From contig NZ_SJPO01000009.1 of the NCBI RefSeq assembly GCF_007859935.1, positions 204,624 through 268,623 on the forward strand: 64,000 bases of DNA, given 5' to 3'. A program made the position numbers and the translations under genes. Origin of the DNA: Posidoniimonas polymericola (GTDB lineage Bacteria; Planctomycetota; Planctomycetia; Pirellulales; Lacipirellulaceae). Positions 10,332-19,880 of the stretch are shown here, piece after piece (positions within the stretch are counted from its first letter, which is position 1; each line of letters opens with the position of its first letter). The notes below the pieces were generated by a model, which was given only the letters and a program-made list of their open reading frames with translations, had not been told where the DNA came from and did not search any database.

Positions 10332-11721
10332 CGGTTGATTCGGGCGTCTCTTCGCCCTCGTCCCGCGGCGGGTAGTAGTCGTCCCAGTGCTTCTCATGCG
10401 GGGCGGTCAGCTTGCCGGCGCTCTTGGCGACCAGCATCGCGACCGTGGCGTCGCTCGTGACGTTGACGATTGTGCGGCACATGTCCAGCACGCGGTCGAC
10501 CGGCAGGATCAGGGCGATCCCCTCCACCGGCACGTGGACCGCCCGCAGCACCGCCACCAGCATGACGATGCCGGCGCTCGGCACCGCCGCCGTGCCGACC
10601 GACGCCAGGATGGCGGTCAGGGCGACCGTGACCAGGTCGCCGAAGCTGAGGTCGACGCCGTACGCCTGGGCGATGAACACCGCCGCGACCGCCTGGTACA
10701 GGCTGGTGCCGTCCATGTTGATGGTGGCCCCGATCGGCAGCACGAAGCTGGCGACCTCCTCGTCGACGCCCAGGTGCTCCTCCACGCGCTCCATTGTGAC
10801 CGGCAGGGTCGCGGCGCTGGAGCTGGTCGAGAACGCCAGCAGCTGCGCCGGCGAAATCCCCTTGAAGAACGCCCCGTACCCAACGCCCGTGAACGCCCGC
10901 ACCAGCAGCGGGTAGAACAGCGTGACCATCGCCGCCAGCCCGAACAGCACGCACAGGCAGTAGCTCATCAGCGCCAGGAAGATCGACCAGCTCTGGGTCT
11001 CGGCGACCATGGCGGCCATCAGCGCCAGCACGCCGATCGGCGCGTACAGCATGATCAGGTCGATCAGCTTGAGGACCACCTCGTTGACGCCGTCGAAGAA
11101 GTCCTTCACCGGCTTGGCCTTGTCGGGCGGCGAGAGCAGCAGGCCGACCGAGAAGAACAGCACGAACACAATCACCTGCAGCATGCTGCCGTTGTCGGCG
11201 GCGGCGGCCATCAGGTTCTGCGGCACCAGGTCGACCAGCGGCTGCAGCGGACCCATGCCGCTCTGCTCGGCGGCCAGCTTGAGCTTGCCCTCGACGTCCG
11301 CCTGCGTCGAAGCGGCCAGCGCCTCGCGGGTGTCGGCGTCGAGACCCCGCGCCGGGCCGACGAGGGTCGCCAGCGTGAGGCCGAGCACCACCGCTACGGC
11401 GGTAGTGATCAGGTACAGCACGATCGTGCGGCCCCCCATCGAGGAGAGCTTCGACAGGTCCTGCAGGTCCGTGACGCCCTTGATCAGCGACGCCACGATC
11501 AGCGGCACCGCCACGAGCTTGAGGCCGTTGATGAAGATCGTGCCGAACGGCTTGATCCAGTTAACGATCGCCAGGGCCCAGGTCCAGCCCTCGAGCTGCC
11601 CGTCGTCGTTAAGCTCCTGGCCATTGAGGCCGTTGGCGTCGAGCAGCACGGCCACGACCCCCATCGCCACGCCGATCAGCATGCCCAACAAGATCCGCCA
11701 GTGCAGGGGGACGTTCTTCAT
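10324..11721 (-). CDS. Dicarboxylate/amino acid:cation symporter (DAACS family)
   Basis: Inner-membrane symporter for glutamate, aspartate or C4-dicarboxylates, driven by H+ or Na+. 465 residues. It shows the family's N-terminal helices (WRILLGMLIGVAMGV), the re-entrant hairpin serine motif (FSTSSSAATLPVTMERVEEH), and the helix-7/second-hairpin segments LPIGATINMDGTSLYQAVAA and ASVGTAAVPSAGIVML. The first periplasmic loop is long and acidic (residues about 25-55). First gene of a two-gene operon with the membrane acyltransferase. The exact substrate cannot be read. Confidence 0.9.
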   Translation of the reverse strand: MKNVPLHWRILLGMLIGVAMGVVAVLLDANGLNGQELNDDGQLEGWTWALAIVNWIKPFGTIFINGLKLVAVPLIVASLIKGVTDLQDLSKLSSMGGRTIVLYLITTAVAVVLGLTLATLVGPARGLDADTREALAASTQADVEGKLKLAAEQSGMGPLQPLVDLVPQNLMAAAADNGSMLQVIVFVLFFSVGLLLSPPDKAKPVKDFFDGVNEVVLKLIDLIMLYAPIGVLALMAAMVAETQSWSIFLALMSYCLCVLFGLAAMVTLFYPLLVRAFTGVGYGAFFKGISPAQLLAFSTSSSAATLPVTMERVEEHLGVDEEVASFVLPIGATINMDGTSLYQAVAAVFIAQAYGVDLSFGDLVTVALTAILASVGTAAVPSAGIVMLVAVLRAVHVPVEGIALILPVDRVLDMCRTIVNVTSDATVAMLVAKSAGKLTAPHEKHWDDYYPPRDEGEETPESTDG

Positions 11722-11985
11722 GCGCTCGTACTCTCCAGTTGCGGAGGCCCCGGAACTCGGTGTCCGGGAGGGGGCGGGGAGGCTCCGTTTCAGAGACCCT
11801 TCGGAGACCCGGTGGCGCCAGCATAACCTGTCGCCGCCCGCGATTTACAGCCGCGGATCCCAGTCGCCCGACGAAGCTTCGCTATTTTCCCATTCCACCC
11901 AAGTTTCCCACTCAACCACGCCGATAGCACCAACTACACAACCAACTCCGCCTACCCACCTTGCCAACGCCGCCCGACCGTCACT

Positions 11986-13257
11986 ATGCCGACCGACGAC
12001 CAACCCTTCGAGCCGCCGACGATCCTGATGCCCGCCCCGGGCTTAGGCCCCTCGCCGTACGCACCAGGACCCGGGCTGCCCGAAGGGATGCCCGCCACGG
12101 TCTCGTTTGCGGGCGAGGAGGCGTTGTTTGAGCAGCGGATCACCGCCATCCTGTCGGGCACGACCCAGGGGCTGCGGTTCGACCTGGCCGACTTTTTTGT
12201 GCTGGACGACCGCACCGCCGAGCTGCGGACCGTCGCGTCGACCGGCAAGCAGCAGTCGAGCTCAAGGCCGATTGAGGACGCCCCCGGCGACCTCACCGCG
12301 CTGGCGGGCGAGGCCGTAGTGCTAGAAGACGGCGAGCTGATGCGGCAGTTCGGTGTGCCGCGGCGGTGCGGCGCGGCGGTCTGCGTGCCGGTCTCGAGCG
12401 ACTCGACCATCCACGGCACGCTGTGGCTGTACAGCCGCGTCGCGCGGCCGGTCTCGGACCCCGAGCTGCAGCTGATCGAGATCGTGGCGGGCCGCCTGGC
12501 GGTCGAGCTCGAGCGCCGCGAGCTGCTCAAACCAGCCCCCAACTCAACCAATGCCGTCGTGCAGAGCGAGGCGCCGACCGAGCCCTCCGCGCTGCTGCTT
12601 CCCACCGACGCGCTGCAGCTCGACGAGCTCGAGGTCGCCGGCCTGACCGAAGCGACCCTCGCCCTGCACGACTGGCATACCCTGAGCGACGGCCGGGTGC
12701 TGACCTACGCCGCGGCGTTTGTGGGGGCCCCCGGAACCCGCGACGACGAGTCGCAGCTCGCGCTGCAGGCGGCGCGCATCGCGTTGCGCTCGCACGCCGA
12801 ACACGCCGCCAACGCCGGCCGGCTGCTCAACCGCGTGGCGGACACCCTCTCCGAGGCGTGCCCCGGCGGGTCGGGCGTCTCGATCGCGGCGTCGCTGGTC
12901 GACCCGGGGTCGGGCGAGGGATCGTACGCGTTGGCGGGCGCGGCCATCGCGCTGCGGATCCGGGCGAGCCAGCAGCACGCCGAGGCAACCGACGACCCGC
13001 CTGTTGGCTGGGACGCCGATCAACGCCACACCAACGTCCCGTTCGAGCTGGAGATCCGCGAGCGGCTGGTGCTGGCGGTGGGCGACCCGCGGAGCCTGGA
13101 CGAGCGGCGCGCTAAGCGGGTGCTCAAGGCGTTCGCCCGCGTCACGGCCGACGAGCACCGGCAGATGGACGCCTGGCGGGCGCTCGAGCTCGCCGCCCGG
13201 CGAGCCGACTCCGCCGGCGGTCCGCTTGACGCCGCGGTGGCGTTGCGGCGGCGGTAG
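11986..13257 (+). CDS. GAF domain protein with a PP2C/SpoIIE-like C-terminal half
   Basis: 423 residues, cytoplasmic. Residues about 45-180 read as a GAF domain (FDLADFFVLDDRTAELRTVA near its start, then CGAAVCVPVSSDSTIHGTLW and LQLIEIVAGRLAVELERREL). Residues about 205-390 follow the layout of SpoIIE-type PP2C phosphatases: a strand/helix start (DWHTLSDGRVLTYAAAF), a long helix (LALQAARIALRSHAEHAANA) and a late strand pair (SLVDPGSGEGSYALAGAAIA). The Asp residues that bind metal at the usual positions are not obvious. It may therefore be a degenerate phosphatase used as a sensor or scaffold. The second-domain assignment is tentative. Confidence 0.6.
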   Translation: MPTDDQPFEPPTILMPAPGLGPSPYAPGPGLPEGMPATVSFAGEEALFEQRITAILSGTTQGLRFDLADFFVLDDRTAELRTVASTGKQQSSSRPIEDAPGDLTALAGEAVVLEDGELMRQFGVPRRCGAAVCVPVSSDSTIHGTLWLYSRVARPVSDPELQLIEIVAGRLAVELERRELLKPAPNSTNAVVQSEAPTEPSALLLPTDALQLDELEVAGLTEATLALHDWHTLSDGRVLTYAAAFVGAPGTRDDESQLALQAARIALRSHAEHAANAGRLLNRVADTLSEACPGGSGVSIAASLVDPGSGEGSYALAGAAIALRIRASQQHAEATDDPPVGWDADQRHTNVPFELEIRERLVLAVGDPRSLDERRAKRVLKAFARVTADEHRQMDAWRALELAARRADSAGGPLDAAVALRRR

Positions 13258-13266
13258 CAATAAAAC

Positions 13267-13388
13267 CTCCCTCCCCTTCTGGGGGAGGGCCGGGGTGGGG
13301 GTGAAGCGGGTGCCCGGGGCGCCCAAGGCAAGCCGAATCCGCAGGGCACCCCCACCCTAACCCTCCCCCTCCCCCAAGGGGGGAGGGA
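13267..13388. repeat. Inverted pair of C/G-rich palindromic repeats
   Basis: Two copies of a CCTCCC...GGGGGAGGG(C)CGGGGTGGGGG unit face each other at 13267-13302 and 13348-13388, between the convergent ends of the GAF gene and smpB. The same family occurs at 56967-57103. It may serve as a bidirectional terminator. Confidence 0.6.
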
Positions 13389-13398
13389 ACTACCTGGC

Positions 13399-13893
13399 CT
13401 AGCGGTCGCGGCGCATGGCGCGGTCGATGTCGCGCTGGGCGTCGTGTTTCTTGAGCGACTCGCGCTTGTCGAAGGTCTTCTTGCCGCGGCAGATGCCCAT
13501 CAGCACCTTCGCTTTGCCCGATTTGAAGTACATCTTCAGCGGCACGAGGGTGAGGTTCTTCTCGTACGCGCGGTTGGCGAACTTGTCGATCTCGCGGCGG
13601 TGCATCAGCAGCTTGCGGCGGCGGCGCGGGTCGTGGGTCTGCTGGGAGTCGAAGGTGTACTCCTGGATGTCGCACTGCATGAGCCACACCTCGCCACGGT
13701 CGACGCGGCCGTAGGCCTCGTCGAGCGACATGCGCCCCTCGCGGAGGCTCTTCACCTCGCAGCCGGTCAGCACGATGCCGCACTCCAGGTGGTCGAGCAC
13801 CTCGTACTCGTGCCGCGCCTTGCGGTTGTTGGCGATCAGCTTCTCGTTGGGGTCGTCCGTCTTGGACTTCGTGTTTTTGTTCTTCCCGGCCGT
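13399..13893 (-). CDS. smpB: SsrA-binding protein SmpB, apparent ACG start
   Basis: Binds tmRNA and delivers it to stalled ribosomes for trans-translation. The OB-fold core is intact: NRKARHEYEVLDHLECGIVL, TGCEVKSLREGRMSLDEAY, and the C-terminal basic helix KKTFDKRESLKKHDAQRDID. The homologous sequence extends upstream of the first standard start codon in frame (GTG at 13800), which would remove the first strand. The only plausible start is ACG at 13893 (ACG-GCC-GGG-AAG, where relatives have Met-Ala-Gly/Lys-Lys), preceded at normal distance by AGGGAGGG. An in-frame stop lies 24 bases upstream of that codon. That gives 164 residues, the usual size. ACG initiation is inferred; a base error is the alternative. 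Confidence 0.9.
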   Translation of the reverse strand, partial: TAGKNKNTKSKTDDPNEKLIANNRKARHEYEVLDHLECGIVLTGCEVKSLREGRMSLDEAYGRVDRGEVWLMQCDIQEYTFDSQQTHDPRRRRKLLMHRREIDKFANRAYEKNLTLVPLKMYFKSGKAKVLMGICRGKKTFDKRESLKKHDAQRDIDRAMRRDR

Positions 13894-13918
13894 GGCTGGG
13901 GCCCTCCCTAATTAAAGC

Positions 13919-13943
13919 GGGCCGTGGGGAGGTCCCACGGCCC
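13919..13943 (-). terminator. Hairpin between the DUF1559 gene and smpB
   Basis: GGGCCGTGGG (13919-13928) pairs with CCCACGGCCC (13934-13943). Read on the minus strand it lies 30 bases after the DUF1559 stop and is followed by GCTTTAATT, so it is a plausible weak terminator just ahead of the smpB ribosome site. Confidence 0.5.
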
Positions 13944-13972
13944 GGGGGGTGCTTTTTCCAACACTAGCAGCT

Positions 13973-15115
13973 CTAGTAGGTGCCATTTGCCAGAGGCGGC
14001 GCGCTCCGGTAATCGCTGATTGGCTGGTTGGAGTTATTGTGGTTGATCGGGTCGACAACCTTTCGGTTGTTTGGAGCCATCAGTTGCTGGTAAACAATGG
14101 GGTCCACAGACGGGTCGATTCCTTGCCCGTGACCATCTGCGAATATAACGTTGAAGGTACCACTCGGGTGGCCACTGGAAGGCCGCGCATAGGCCGGAGA
14201 ATTGGGCGGAAAGTCGATGTCGACTTCTTCGCCTATCGGAGCTTGCCGGTTAATATTCGAACCATTTAGGTCACCCGTGGAGCGGGATATCAAATCGCTC
14301 AGCGGTAAATTCCCGTCGGCCGCCGTTATCCAGACGATGCCGAATACTGCTTCACCCATATCGGCGACGCGCCCATCGCTATCGGTCGCGCCCTGTGCAA
14401 CTCCCGCCCAACAGTAGGTCGGGTTCTTCTGGACGTTCTCCGAGATCATGATCGTGGTTGAAGCTCCGTCAACGATGTCCGTGAGTCGTGTCTTTTCGCT
14501 TCCAAGCACGAGGTTATGGAACAAACCGTTGGCTTTCGTGTCGCCCCTTCCAGTTCCGGCTTGGAAGTTGCCCGAGTTGTCAAAATCCCACGCCCCAGTG
14601 TTGACCGCATAACTCAGCCCGGCGTTCTGTTGAATGGAAATCAGTTCCGCATCGGCAGGACACATATACACATCTACCCTAGGGATTGGGAACGGGTTGT
14701 TAATTTCGGTCATGGCGTCCCACAAGTCCTGTCGCTCGATTCGCGGAGTAATCACTGCCGCCCAGCTAAACCGAGACCCCAATTTGCGGTCTCTGACATC
14801 ATCTGGTGACGGGGTGTTGCCCGCAGGCAGGCCATCCTTTAGCGAGGAGTTGGATAGTTGACCGGAGTTAATCCATGCGTACTGCTTGGCGGTTCGCTGC
14901 ACAGGCTGCAGGTAGCCGGGATACTTCTGTTTGTCGGTCTCGTAACCCGCGACAGCCGTGCCCAACTGGCGGATGTTGTTCAAGCACTGGGAAGTGCGGG
15001 CCGAAGCGCGGGCCATCTGCACGGCAGGCAGCAGCAGGGCCACCAGCATGCCGATGATCGTGATCACGACCAGCAGCTCGACCAGGGTAAAGGCGTGACG
15101 GTTCGGGTTCTTCAT
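13973..15115 (-). CDS. DUF1559 prepilin-like protein
   Basis: Exported or pseudopilus-like protein of a family greatly expanded in planctomycetes; role unknown. 380 residues. The N-terminus is a type II/IV prepilin leader (HAFTLVELLVVITIIGMLVA, with Phe-Thr-Leu-Val-Glu at the cleavage site). It is followed by the family's helix (RTSQCLNNIRQLGTAVAGYE), and near the end by the His...Asp-Gly signature, here HPSGTFNVIFADG with ten residues between His and Asp. The central part is visibly more AT-rich than neighbouring genes, which may mean recent transfer or relaxed codon choice. Single gene. Confidence 0.9.
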   Translation of the reverse strand: MKNPNRHAFTLVELLVVITIIGMLVALLLPAVQMARASARTSQCLNNIRQLGTAVAGYETDKQKYPGYLQPVQRTAKQYAWINSGQLSNSSLKDGLPAGNTPSPDDVRDRKLGSRFSWAAVITPRIERQDLWDAMTEINNPFPIPRVDVYMCPADAELISIQQNAGLSYAVNTGAWDFDNSGNFQAGTGRGDTKANGLFHNLVLGSEKTRLTDIVDGASTTIMISENVQKNPTYCWAGVAQGATDSDGRVADMGEAVFGIVWITAADGNLPLSDLISRSTGDLNGSNINRQAPIGEEVDIDFPPNSPAYARPSSGHPSGTFNVIFADGHGQGIDPSVDPIVYQQLMAPNNRKVVDPINHNNSNQPISDYRSAPPLANGTY

Positions 15116-15457
15116 GCCTCGAGACTCCAGGCAGGCCAGTAGTTGACCCAGTAGGTTGACCCAGTAGTGGACTGAGTAGGGAAGCCGTCCGCGCGTCCGG
15201 CGACGCCGGCTGCGGGGGGCAAGGTGTTCCTGGGGCGGCCGCTACGCTCATTGCTTGCGCGAACGGGCCCTGGATATCAGTATCGCCCAACCCTGCAGAA
15301 AAAGCCAGCAAGCCTCGCATCTTCCCGCCGCCGGGCGCGATCGCGTATTATCGGGGTTTCCCGAACTATTTCGCCGAACCGGACCTCGGCTATTCCCGTC
15401 GGCGCCGCGTCTGGCGTCCGCCGGGCCCCATTTCCCCCCGCCGCCAGGCCTGCCGCG

Positions 15458-16249
15458 ATGCCCGAGCAACTCACCGCCCCCCGCTTTGCCGCCATGAAGG
15501 GGGGAGACCGCAAGATCTCTGTCCTGACGGCCTACGACTACACCATGGCCAAGCTGGTCGACAGCTGCGGGATCGAGGGGATCCTGGTGGGCGACAGCCT
15601 GTCGATGGTGGTCCAGGGGCACCAGAACACGCTGCCGGTCTCGATGGACGAGATGATCTACCACGCTGGCATGGTCGGCAGGGCGGTGGAAAACGCGTTG
15701 GTGATTGTCGACCTGCCGTTCCCCAGCTACCACCTCGGCCGCCACAAGGCGATCGAGAACGCCGGCCGGATCCTCAAGCAGACCCGCTGCCAGGCGGTCA
15801 AGCTCGAGGGGGGCGTCGAGCAGGCCGACACCATCGCGGCCCTGGTGCAGGCCGGCATCCCGGTGATGGCCCACGTCGGCCTGCGGCCGCAGAGCGTGCA
15901 CCAATTGGGCGGCTACCGGGTCCAGCGCGACCGCCAGCAGCTGCTGGCCGACGCCCAGGCGGCCGAGCACGCGGGGGCCTTCGCGATGGTGCTGGAGTGC
16001 GTCCCCACGGCGATTGCCACGGAAATCACCCAGAAGGTGTCGATCCCGACCATCGGCATCGGCGCCGGCCCAGAGTGCGACGGCCAGGTGCTGGTCATCA
16101 ACGACGTCGTCGGGCTGACCAGCGGCTACGTGCCTAAATTCGTCAAGGCGTACGCCGACCTCGGCAAGACCATCACCGAGGCCGTCACGGCCTACCGCGA
16201 TGAGGTGCGATCTGGGGCATTCCCGACCAAGGAGCAGTCGTACGAGTAA
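15458..16249 (+). CDS. panB: 3-methyl-2-oxobutanoate hydroxymethyltransferase
   Basis: Transfers a hydroxymethyl group from methylene-tetrahydrofolate to 2-oxoisovalerate to make ketopantoate, the first committed step to pantothenate and CoA. 263 residues from the ATG at 15458; the frame runs open upstream but without homology. Motifs: KISVLTAYDYTMAKLVD, the metal-site GILVGDSLSMVVQGH, CQAVKLEGGVEQAD, PVMAHVGLRPQSVHQLGGYR and TIGIGAGPECDGQVLV. Normal length. panC/panD are not adjacent. Confidence 0.95.
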   Translation: MPEQLTAPRFAAMKGGDRKISVLTAYDYTMAKLVDSCGIEGILVGDSLSMVVQGHQNTLPVSMDEMIYHAGMVGRAVENALVIVDLPFPSYHLGRHKAIENAGRILKQTRCQAVKLEGGVEQADTIAALVQAGIPVMAHVGLRPQSVHQLGGYRVQRDRQQLLADAQAAEHAGAFAMVLECVPTAIATEITQKVSIPTIGIGAGPECDGQVLVINDVVGLTSGYVPKFVKAYADLGKTITEAVTAYRDEVRSGAFPTKEQSYE

Positions 16250-16269
16250 CGGCGCGGCGCTGGTGTGCG

Positions 16270-16363
16270 GTCCCACCTCTTGCGAGGTGGGCTGCCCTGG
16301 TGCAGAGCCGCAAGCAAGAACCGAGCCGCAAATGATGGTAGCCCACCCCGCCAGGGGTGGGAC
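16270..16363. repeat. REP pair left of the REP-associated transposase
   Basis: Two REP-like palindromes in opposite orientation: GTCCCACCTCTTGCGAGGTG at the left end and a copy containing GTAGCCCACCCCGCCAGGGG at the right end (16337-16363). The right-hand unit reappears almost unchanged at 16987-17013. It ends just six bases before the transposase stop. Confidence 0.8.
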
Positions 16364-16368
16364 AACCC

Positions 16369-16866
16369 CTAGCGCGGGTCCCGCCAGCCAATCTCCTCGC
16401 GCCAGAACCAGCCGCTATGCTTCGGTAAGTAAGCGTTCACCAAGTGCTCGAAGTGCCGCCGCGACTCGACCTGCTGTCGGCTCGCACCGCGTGCGAACCA
16501 CTTGTGGCCAACACAGTCGTGCTCGCGAGAAAGGTGAAGTGAGATCAGGTTCTTGATCCGGCCGCCGACCTGCTTCATCGGCGCCTGGAAGTCCCGCCAA
16601 CTCGCTAGCAGGTGAACGTGCGACGCTTCACTCGCCGCGGCGTGGGCGCGGTAGCCTTCTTCTTGGCAGATGGCCTGGAACCGTTCGATGATCGCTCGCT
16701 GCAGCTCGGAGTCGAACGAGACCTCGGGCTGCGTGAGCAGACCACGTTGAATGGTCGCGAGCTTCTTGTTGGTCGGGTGGATCCCGCGATTGCGCTCGAC
16801 GTATCCCTGCGGCCGGTCGGGGAGCCAGCTGCCGTACGCGTGGTAGGTGAATAGCGCTACCGGCAT
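16369..16866 (-). CDS. REP-associated tyrosine transposase (RAYT-like, Y1 HUH family)
   Basis: Single-strand DNA endonuclease of the IS200/IS605-related Y1 superfamily, domesticated to act on REP sequences. 165 residues. It opens with FTYHAYGSWLPD, carries the HUH metal site ASHVHLLASW at about residues 82-91, and a later helix with HLVNAYLPKH whose Tyr is a candidate nucleophile. The tail HSGWFWREE is common in this subgroup. The gene is bracketed at both sides by REP pairs with the same sequence, the typical RAYT arrangement. Whether it is active cannot be told from sequence. Confidence 0.8.
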   Translation of the reverse strand: MPVALFTYHAYGSWLPDRPQGYVERNRGIHPTNKKLATIQRGLLTQPEVSFDSELQRAIIERFQAICQEEGYRAHAAASEASHVHLLASWRDFQAPMKQVGGRIKNLISLHLSREHDCVGHKWFARGASRQQVESRRHFEHLVNAYLPKHSGWFWREEIGWRDPR

Positions 16867-16937
16867 TGGAAGAGCCCCTGCGGTGAAAGTGTGCGCATGT
16901 ACACATTAAGCAGCGGCGTCGCCATTGCAAGTAGATT

Positions 16938-17013
16938 GTCCCACCCCTGGCGGGGTGGGCTGCCCCAGGGCAAAGCCGCAAGCCTTGGTAGCCCACCCCG
17001 CCAGGGGTGGGAC
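16938..17013. repeat. REP pair right of the REP-associated transposase
   Basis: GTCCCACCCCTGGCGGGGTG (16938 on) and its inverted partner ending at 17013 enclose a short linker. The same unit is found at 16337-16363. This pair lies between the transposase start and the gyrA start at 17096, so it is also in the gyrA leader or promoter region. Confidence 0.85.
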
Positions 17014-17095
17014 CGACCCCGCCGAGCATTGTGAAACTGGGGCAAAAACCCTAAAATACAGGGCTTACTACCCACTCCCGCGAGGATGCTAGCGC

Positions 17096-19849
17096 GTGGC
17101 CAACGACGACGAAGGAAACCCCGGCGATCCCCAGAATCCAGCTCCGCGGGAGCCTGGGTTTGACCCGGCGGAGCAGGCGATCGCCCAACGGCTGATCGAC
17201 CTGCCGATCGAGGACGAGCTGAAGGACAGCTACCTGACGTACGCCATGAGCGTGATCGTCAGCCGCGCGCTGCCCGACGTCCGCGACGGCCTGAAGCCGT
17301 CGCAGCGCCGCATCCTGGTCGCGATGAACGACCTCAACCTCGGCCCCGGCTCGGCGCGGGTCAAGTGCGCCAAGATCTCTGGCGACACCAGCGGTAACTA
17401 CCACCCGCACGGCGAGAGCGTCATCTACCCGACCCTCGTGCGCATGGCCCAGGAATGGAACATGCGCAACGTGCTCATCGACAAGCAGGGGAACTTCGGC
17501 AGCATCGCCGGCCTGCCGCCGGCCGCCATGCGGTACACCGAAGCCCGCATGTCGCCGATGGCGTCGATGATGCTCGAGGACCTAAAGCTCGACACGGTCG
17601 ACTTCATCCCGACCTACGACGAACGCCACCTCGAGCCGACGGTCCTGCCGTCGAAGTTCCCCAACCTGCTGGTGAACGGCTCGGGCGGCATCGCGGTCGG
17701 CATGGCGACCAGCATCCCGCCGCACAACCTGGGCGAGGTCTGCCGCGGCGTGATCGCGCTGATCGACGACCCGGAGATCACCATCCCGGAGCTGATGGAG
17801 CACATCCCCGGCCCCGACTTCCCGACCGGCGGCATCATCTGCGGCCGCTCGGGCATCCTCCGCGGCTACCAGACCGGCCGCAGCACGATGACCGTGCGCG
17901 CCCGCACCAGCATCGACGAGTCGGGCAAGCGGACCCGCATCCTGATCCACGAGATCCCGTACCTGCAGGCCCGCGACCGGGTCGAGGAGCGGATCGCGGC
18001 GCTGGCCAACGAGGGCAAGATCGCCGGCATCGCCGACGTCCGCAACGAGTCGGACCTCAAGGAGCCGGTCCGCCTGATCATCGACCTGAAGCGCGACGCC
18101 GATCCCGACATCGTGCTCAACCAGCTCTACAAGTTCTCGCCGCTGCAGGACACGTTCAGCCTGATCTTCCTGTCGCTGGTTGACGGCAAGCCGCGGGTGC
18201 TGAACTTGAGGGAGATGCTGCAGGAGTTCGTGCGGCATCGGGTGACCGTCATCCGCCGCCGGACACAATTCCTGCTCGCCAAGGCCCGCCGCCGCAAGCA
18301 CACGGTGCAGGGCCTGCTGCTGGCGCACGCCAACATCGACGAGGTGATCCGCGTTATCCGCGCCAGCAAGACGCAGCCCGAGGCAAAGACCGCCCTGATG
18401 GCGATCAAGACGCCCGGCGCCATGCTGCAGCGGGCGCTCGGCGACGAGGGCTTCGCCCAGTTCCAGGAGGAGCGCGGCTTCGCCGAGGAGTACTCGCTGA
18501 CGCCGGTCCAGGCCGACGCGATCCTCAAGATGACCCTCGGCCAGCTGGTGAACCTGGAGCAGGAGAAGCTGACCGACGAGCACACGCAGCTGCTCATCGA
18601 GATCGCCGGCTACCTCGAGATCCTCGGCGACGAGGCGCGGATCTACGCCATCATCCGCGAGGACATGGAGGCGATCGCCAGCAGCAAGCACGCCGACGCC
18701 CGCCGCACCGAGATCAGCCACGCCGAGGTCGGCGACGTCGACATCGAGGACCTGATCGAGGAAGAGACCATGGTGGTCTCGATCAGCACGAACGGCTATA
18801 TCAAGCGGACCCCGGCCAGCACCTACCGCGCCCAGCGGCGGGGCGGCAAGGGCATCCGCGGCGCGTCGGTCGCCGACGACGACCCGATCGAGCACCTGTT
18901 TGTCACCAGCACGCACGACTACCTGCTGTTCTTCACCAACCTCGGCAAGGTGTACTGGCAGAAGGTCTACCAGCTGCCCGAGCTGGCCCGCGACTCCAAG
19001 GGCCGCGCGGTGGTGAACCTGCTGAACTTCTCCGAGGGCGAGCGGATCGCCGACTGCCGCGCCATCCGCGACTTCGACCTGCCCGACCACTCGCTCTTCA
19101 TGGCCACCCGCAAGGGCCTGGTGAAGAAGACCGAGCTGAAGGCCTACAGCCGCCCGATGAAGACCGGCATCATCGCCATCAAGCTCAAGGAGGGCGACGA
19201 GCTGGTGGACGTCGTCGTGACCAAGCCGGGCGACGAGGTGCTGCTGGCCACCGCCAGCGGCATGGCGATCCGCTTCAACGAGTCCGACGCCCGCTCCATG
19301 GGCCGCAACTCCAGCGGCGTGAAGGGCGTGAGGCTTGGCAAGAACGACTCGCTGGTTGGCATGGTCGTGGCCGACCCCGACGCCACGCTGCTGACCGCCA
19401 CCGAGCACGGCTACGGCAAGCGGACGCCGTTCGGCCCCAACGCCGCTGAAGCCGGCGACGGACCCAGCGAAGGGGCCGACGAGGACGAGGCCTCGTCCTC
19501 GGCCAAGTACCGCACCCAGGGCCGCGGCGGCAAGGGCGTCCGCGACATTAAGACCACCGACCGCAACGGCCAGGTGATCGGCATCACCCGCGTCATGGAC
19601 GACGATGAATTGCTCATGATGACCGCCCGCGGCAAGATCCAGCGGATCAAGGCCTCGGACATCGGCGTCATCGGCCGCAACACGCAGGGCGTGCGGATCA
19701 TGGGCCTGGACGACGGCGATTCGCTCACGGCGATTGTCCGCGTGCCGGCCGAAGAAACGGACGACGACGCAGCTGCCGACGCGGCCGGTGAGGCATCGGG
19801 CGGGGACGCCGCCGGCAACGACGCGGGCGGGGTAGAGGGCGCCGAATAG
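17096..19849 (+). CDS. gyrA: DNA gyrase subunit A
   Basis: Breakage-reunion subunit of gyrase, which introduces negative supercoils with GyrB. 917 residues from a GTG at 17096, ten bases after GAGGA. The catalytic tyrosine is Tyr147 in [12 protein letters not shown]. The quinolone region reads [19 protein letters not shown]: the Ser is kept, but the position of E. coli Asp87 is Pro112, as in chlamydial-type GyrA. The C-terminal beta-pinwheel begins near residue 560 with the GyrA box QRRGGKG. A Ser/Glu/Asp-rich insert lies at about 785-805 between blades and an acidic Ala/Gly tail closes the protein. gyrB is not in the window. Confidence 0.97.
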   Translation: MANDDEGNPGDPQNPAPREPGFDPAEQAIAQRLIDLPIEDELKDSYLTYAMSVIVSRALPDVRDGLKPSQRRILVAMNDLNLGPGSARVKCAKISGDTSGNYHPHGESVIYPTLVRMAQEWNMRNVLIDKQGNFGSIAGLPPAAMRYTEARMSPMASMMLEDLKLDTVDFIPTYDERHLEPTVLPSKFPNLLVNGSGGIAVGMATSIPPHNLGEVCRGVIALIDDPEITIPELMEHIPGPDFPTGGIICGRSGILRGYQTGRSTMTVRARTSIDESGKRTRILIHEIPYLQARDRVEERIAALANEGKIAGIADVRNESDLKEPVRLIIDLKRDADPDIVLNQLYKFSPLQDTFSLIFLSLVDGKPRVLNLREMLQEFVRHRVTVIRRRTQFLLAKARRRKHTVQGLLLAHANIDEVIRVIRASKTQPEAKTALMAIKTPGAMLQRALGDEGFAQFQEERGFAEEYSLTPVQADAILKMTLGQLVNLEQEKLTDEHTQLLIEIAGYLEILGDEARIYAIIREDMEAIASSKHADARRTEISHAEVGDVDIEDLIEEETMVVSISTNGYIKRTPASTYRAQRRGGKGIRGASVADDDPIEHLFVTSTHDYLLFFTNLGKVYWQKVYQLPELARDSKGRAVVNLLNFSEGERIADCRAIRDFDLPDHSLFMATRKGLVKKTELKAYSRPMKTGIIAIKLKEGDELVDVVVTKPGDEVLLATASGMAIRFNESDARSMGRNSSGVKGVRLGKNDSLVGMVVADPDATLLTATEHGYGKRTPFGPNAAEAGDGPSEGADEDEASSSAKYRTQGRGGKGVRDIKTTDRNGQVIGITRVMDDDELLMMTARGKIQRIKASDIGVIGRNTQGVRIMGLDDGDSLTAIVRVPAEETDDDAAADAAGEASGGDAAGNDAGGVEGAE

Positions 19850-19880
19850 GCCGTCGGCCAAGCGAACCGGAGGCGCCCGA

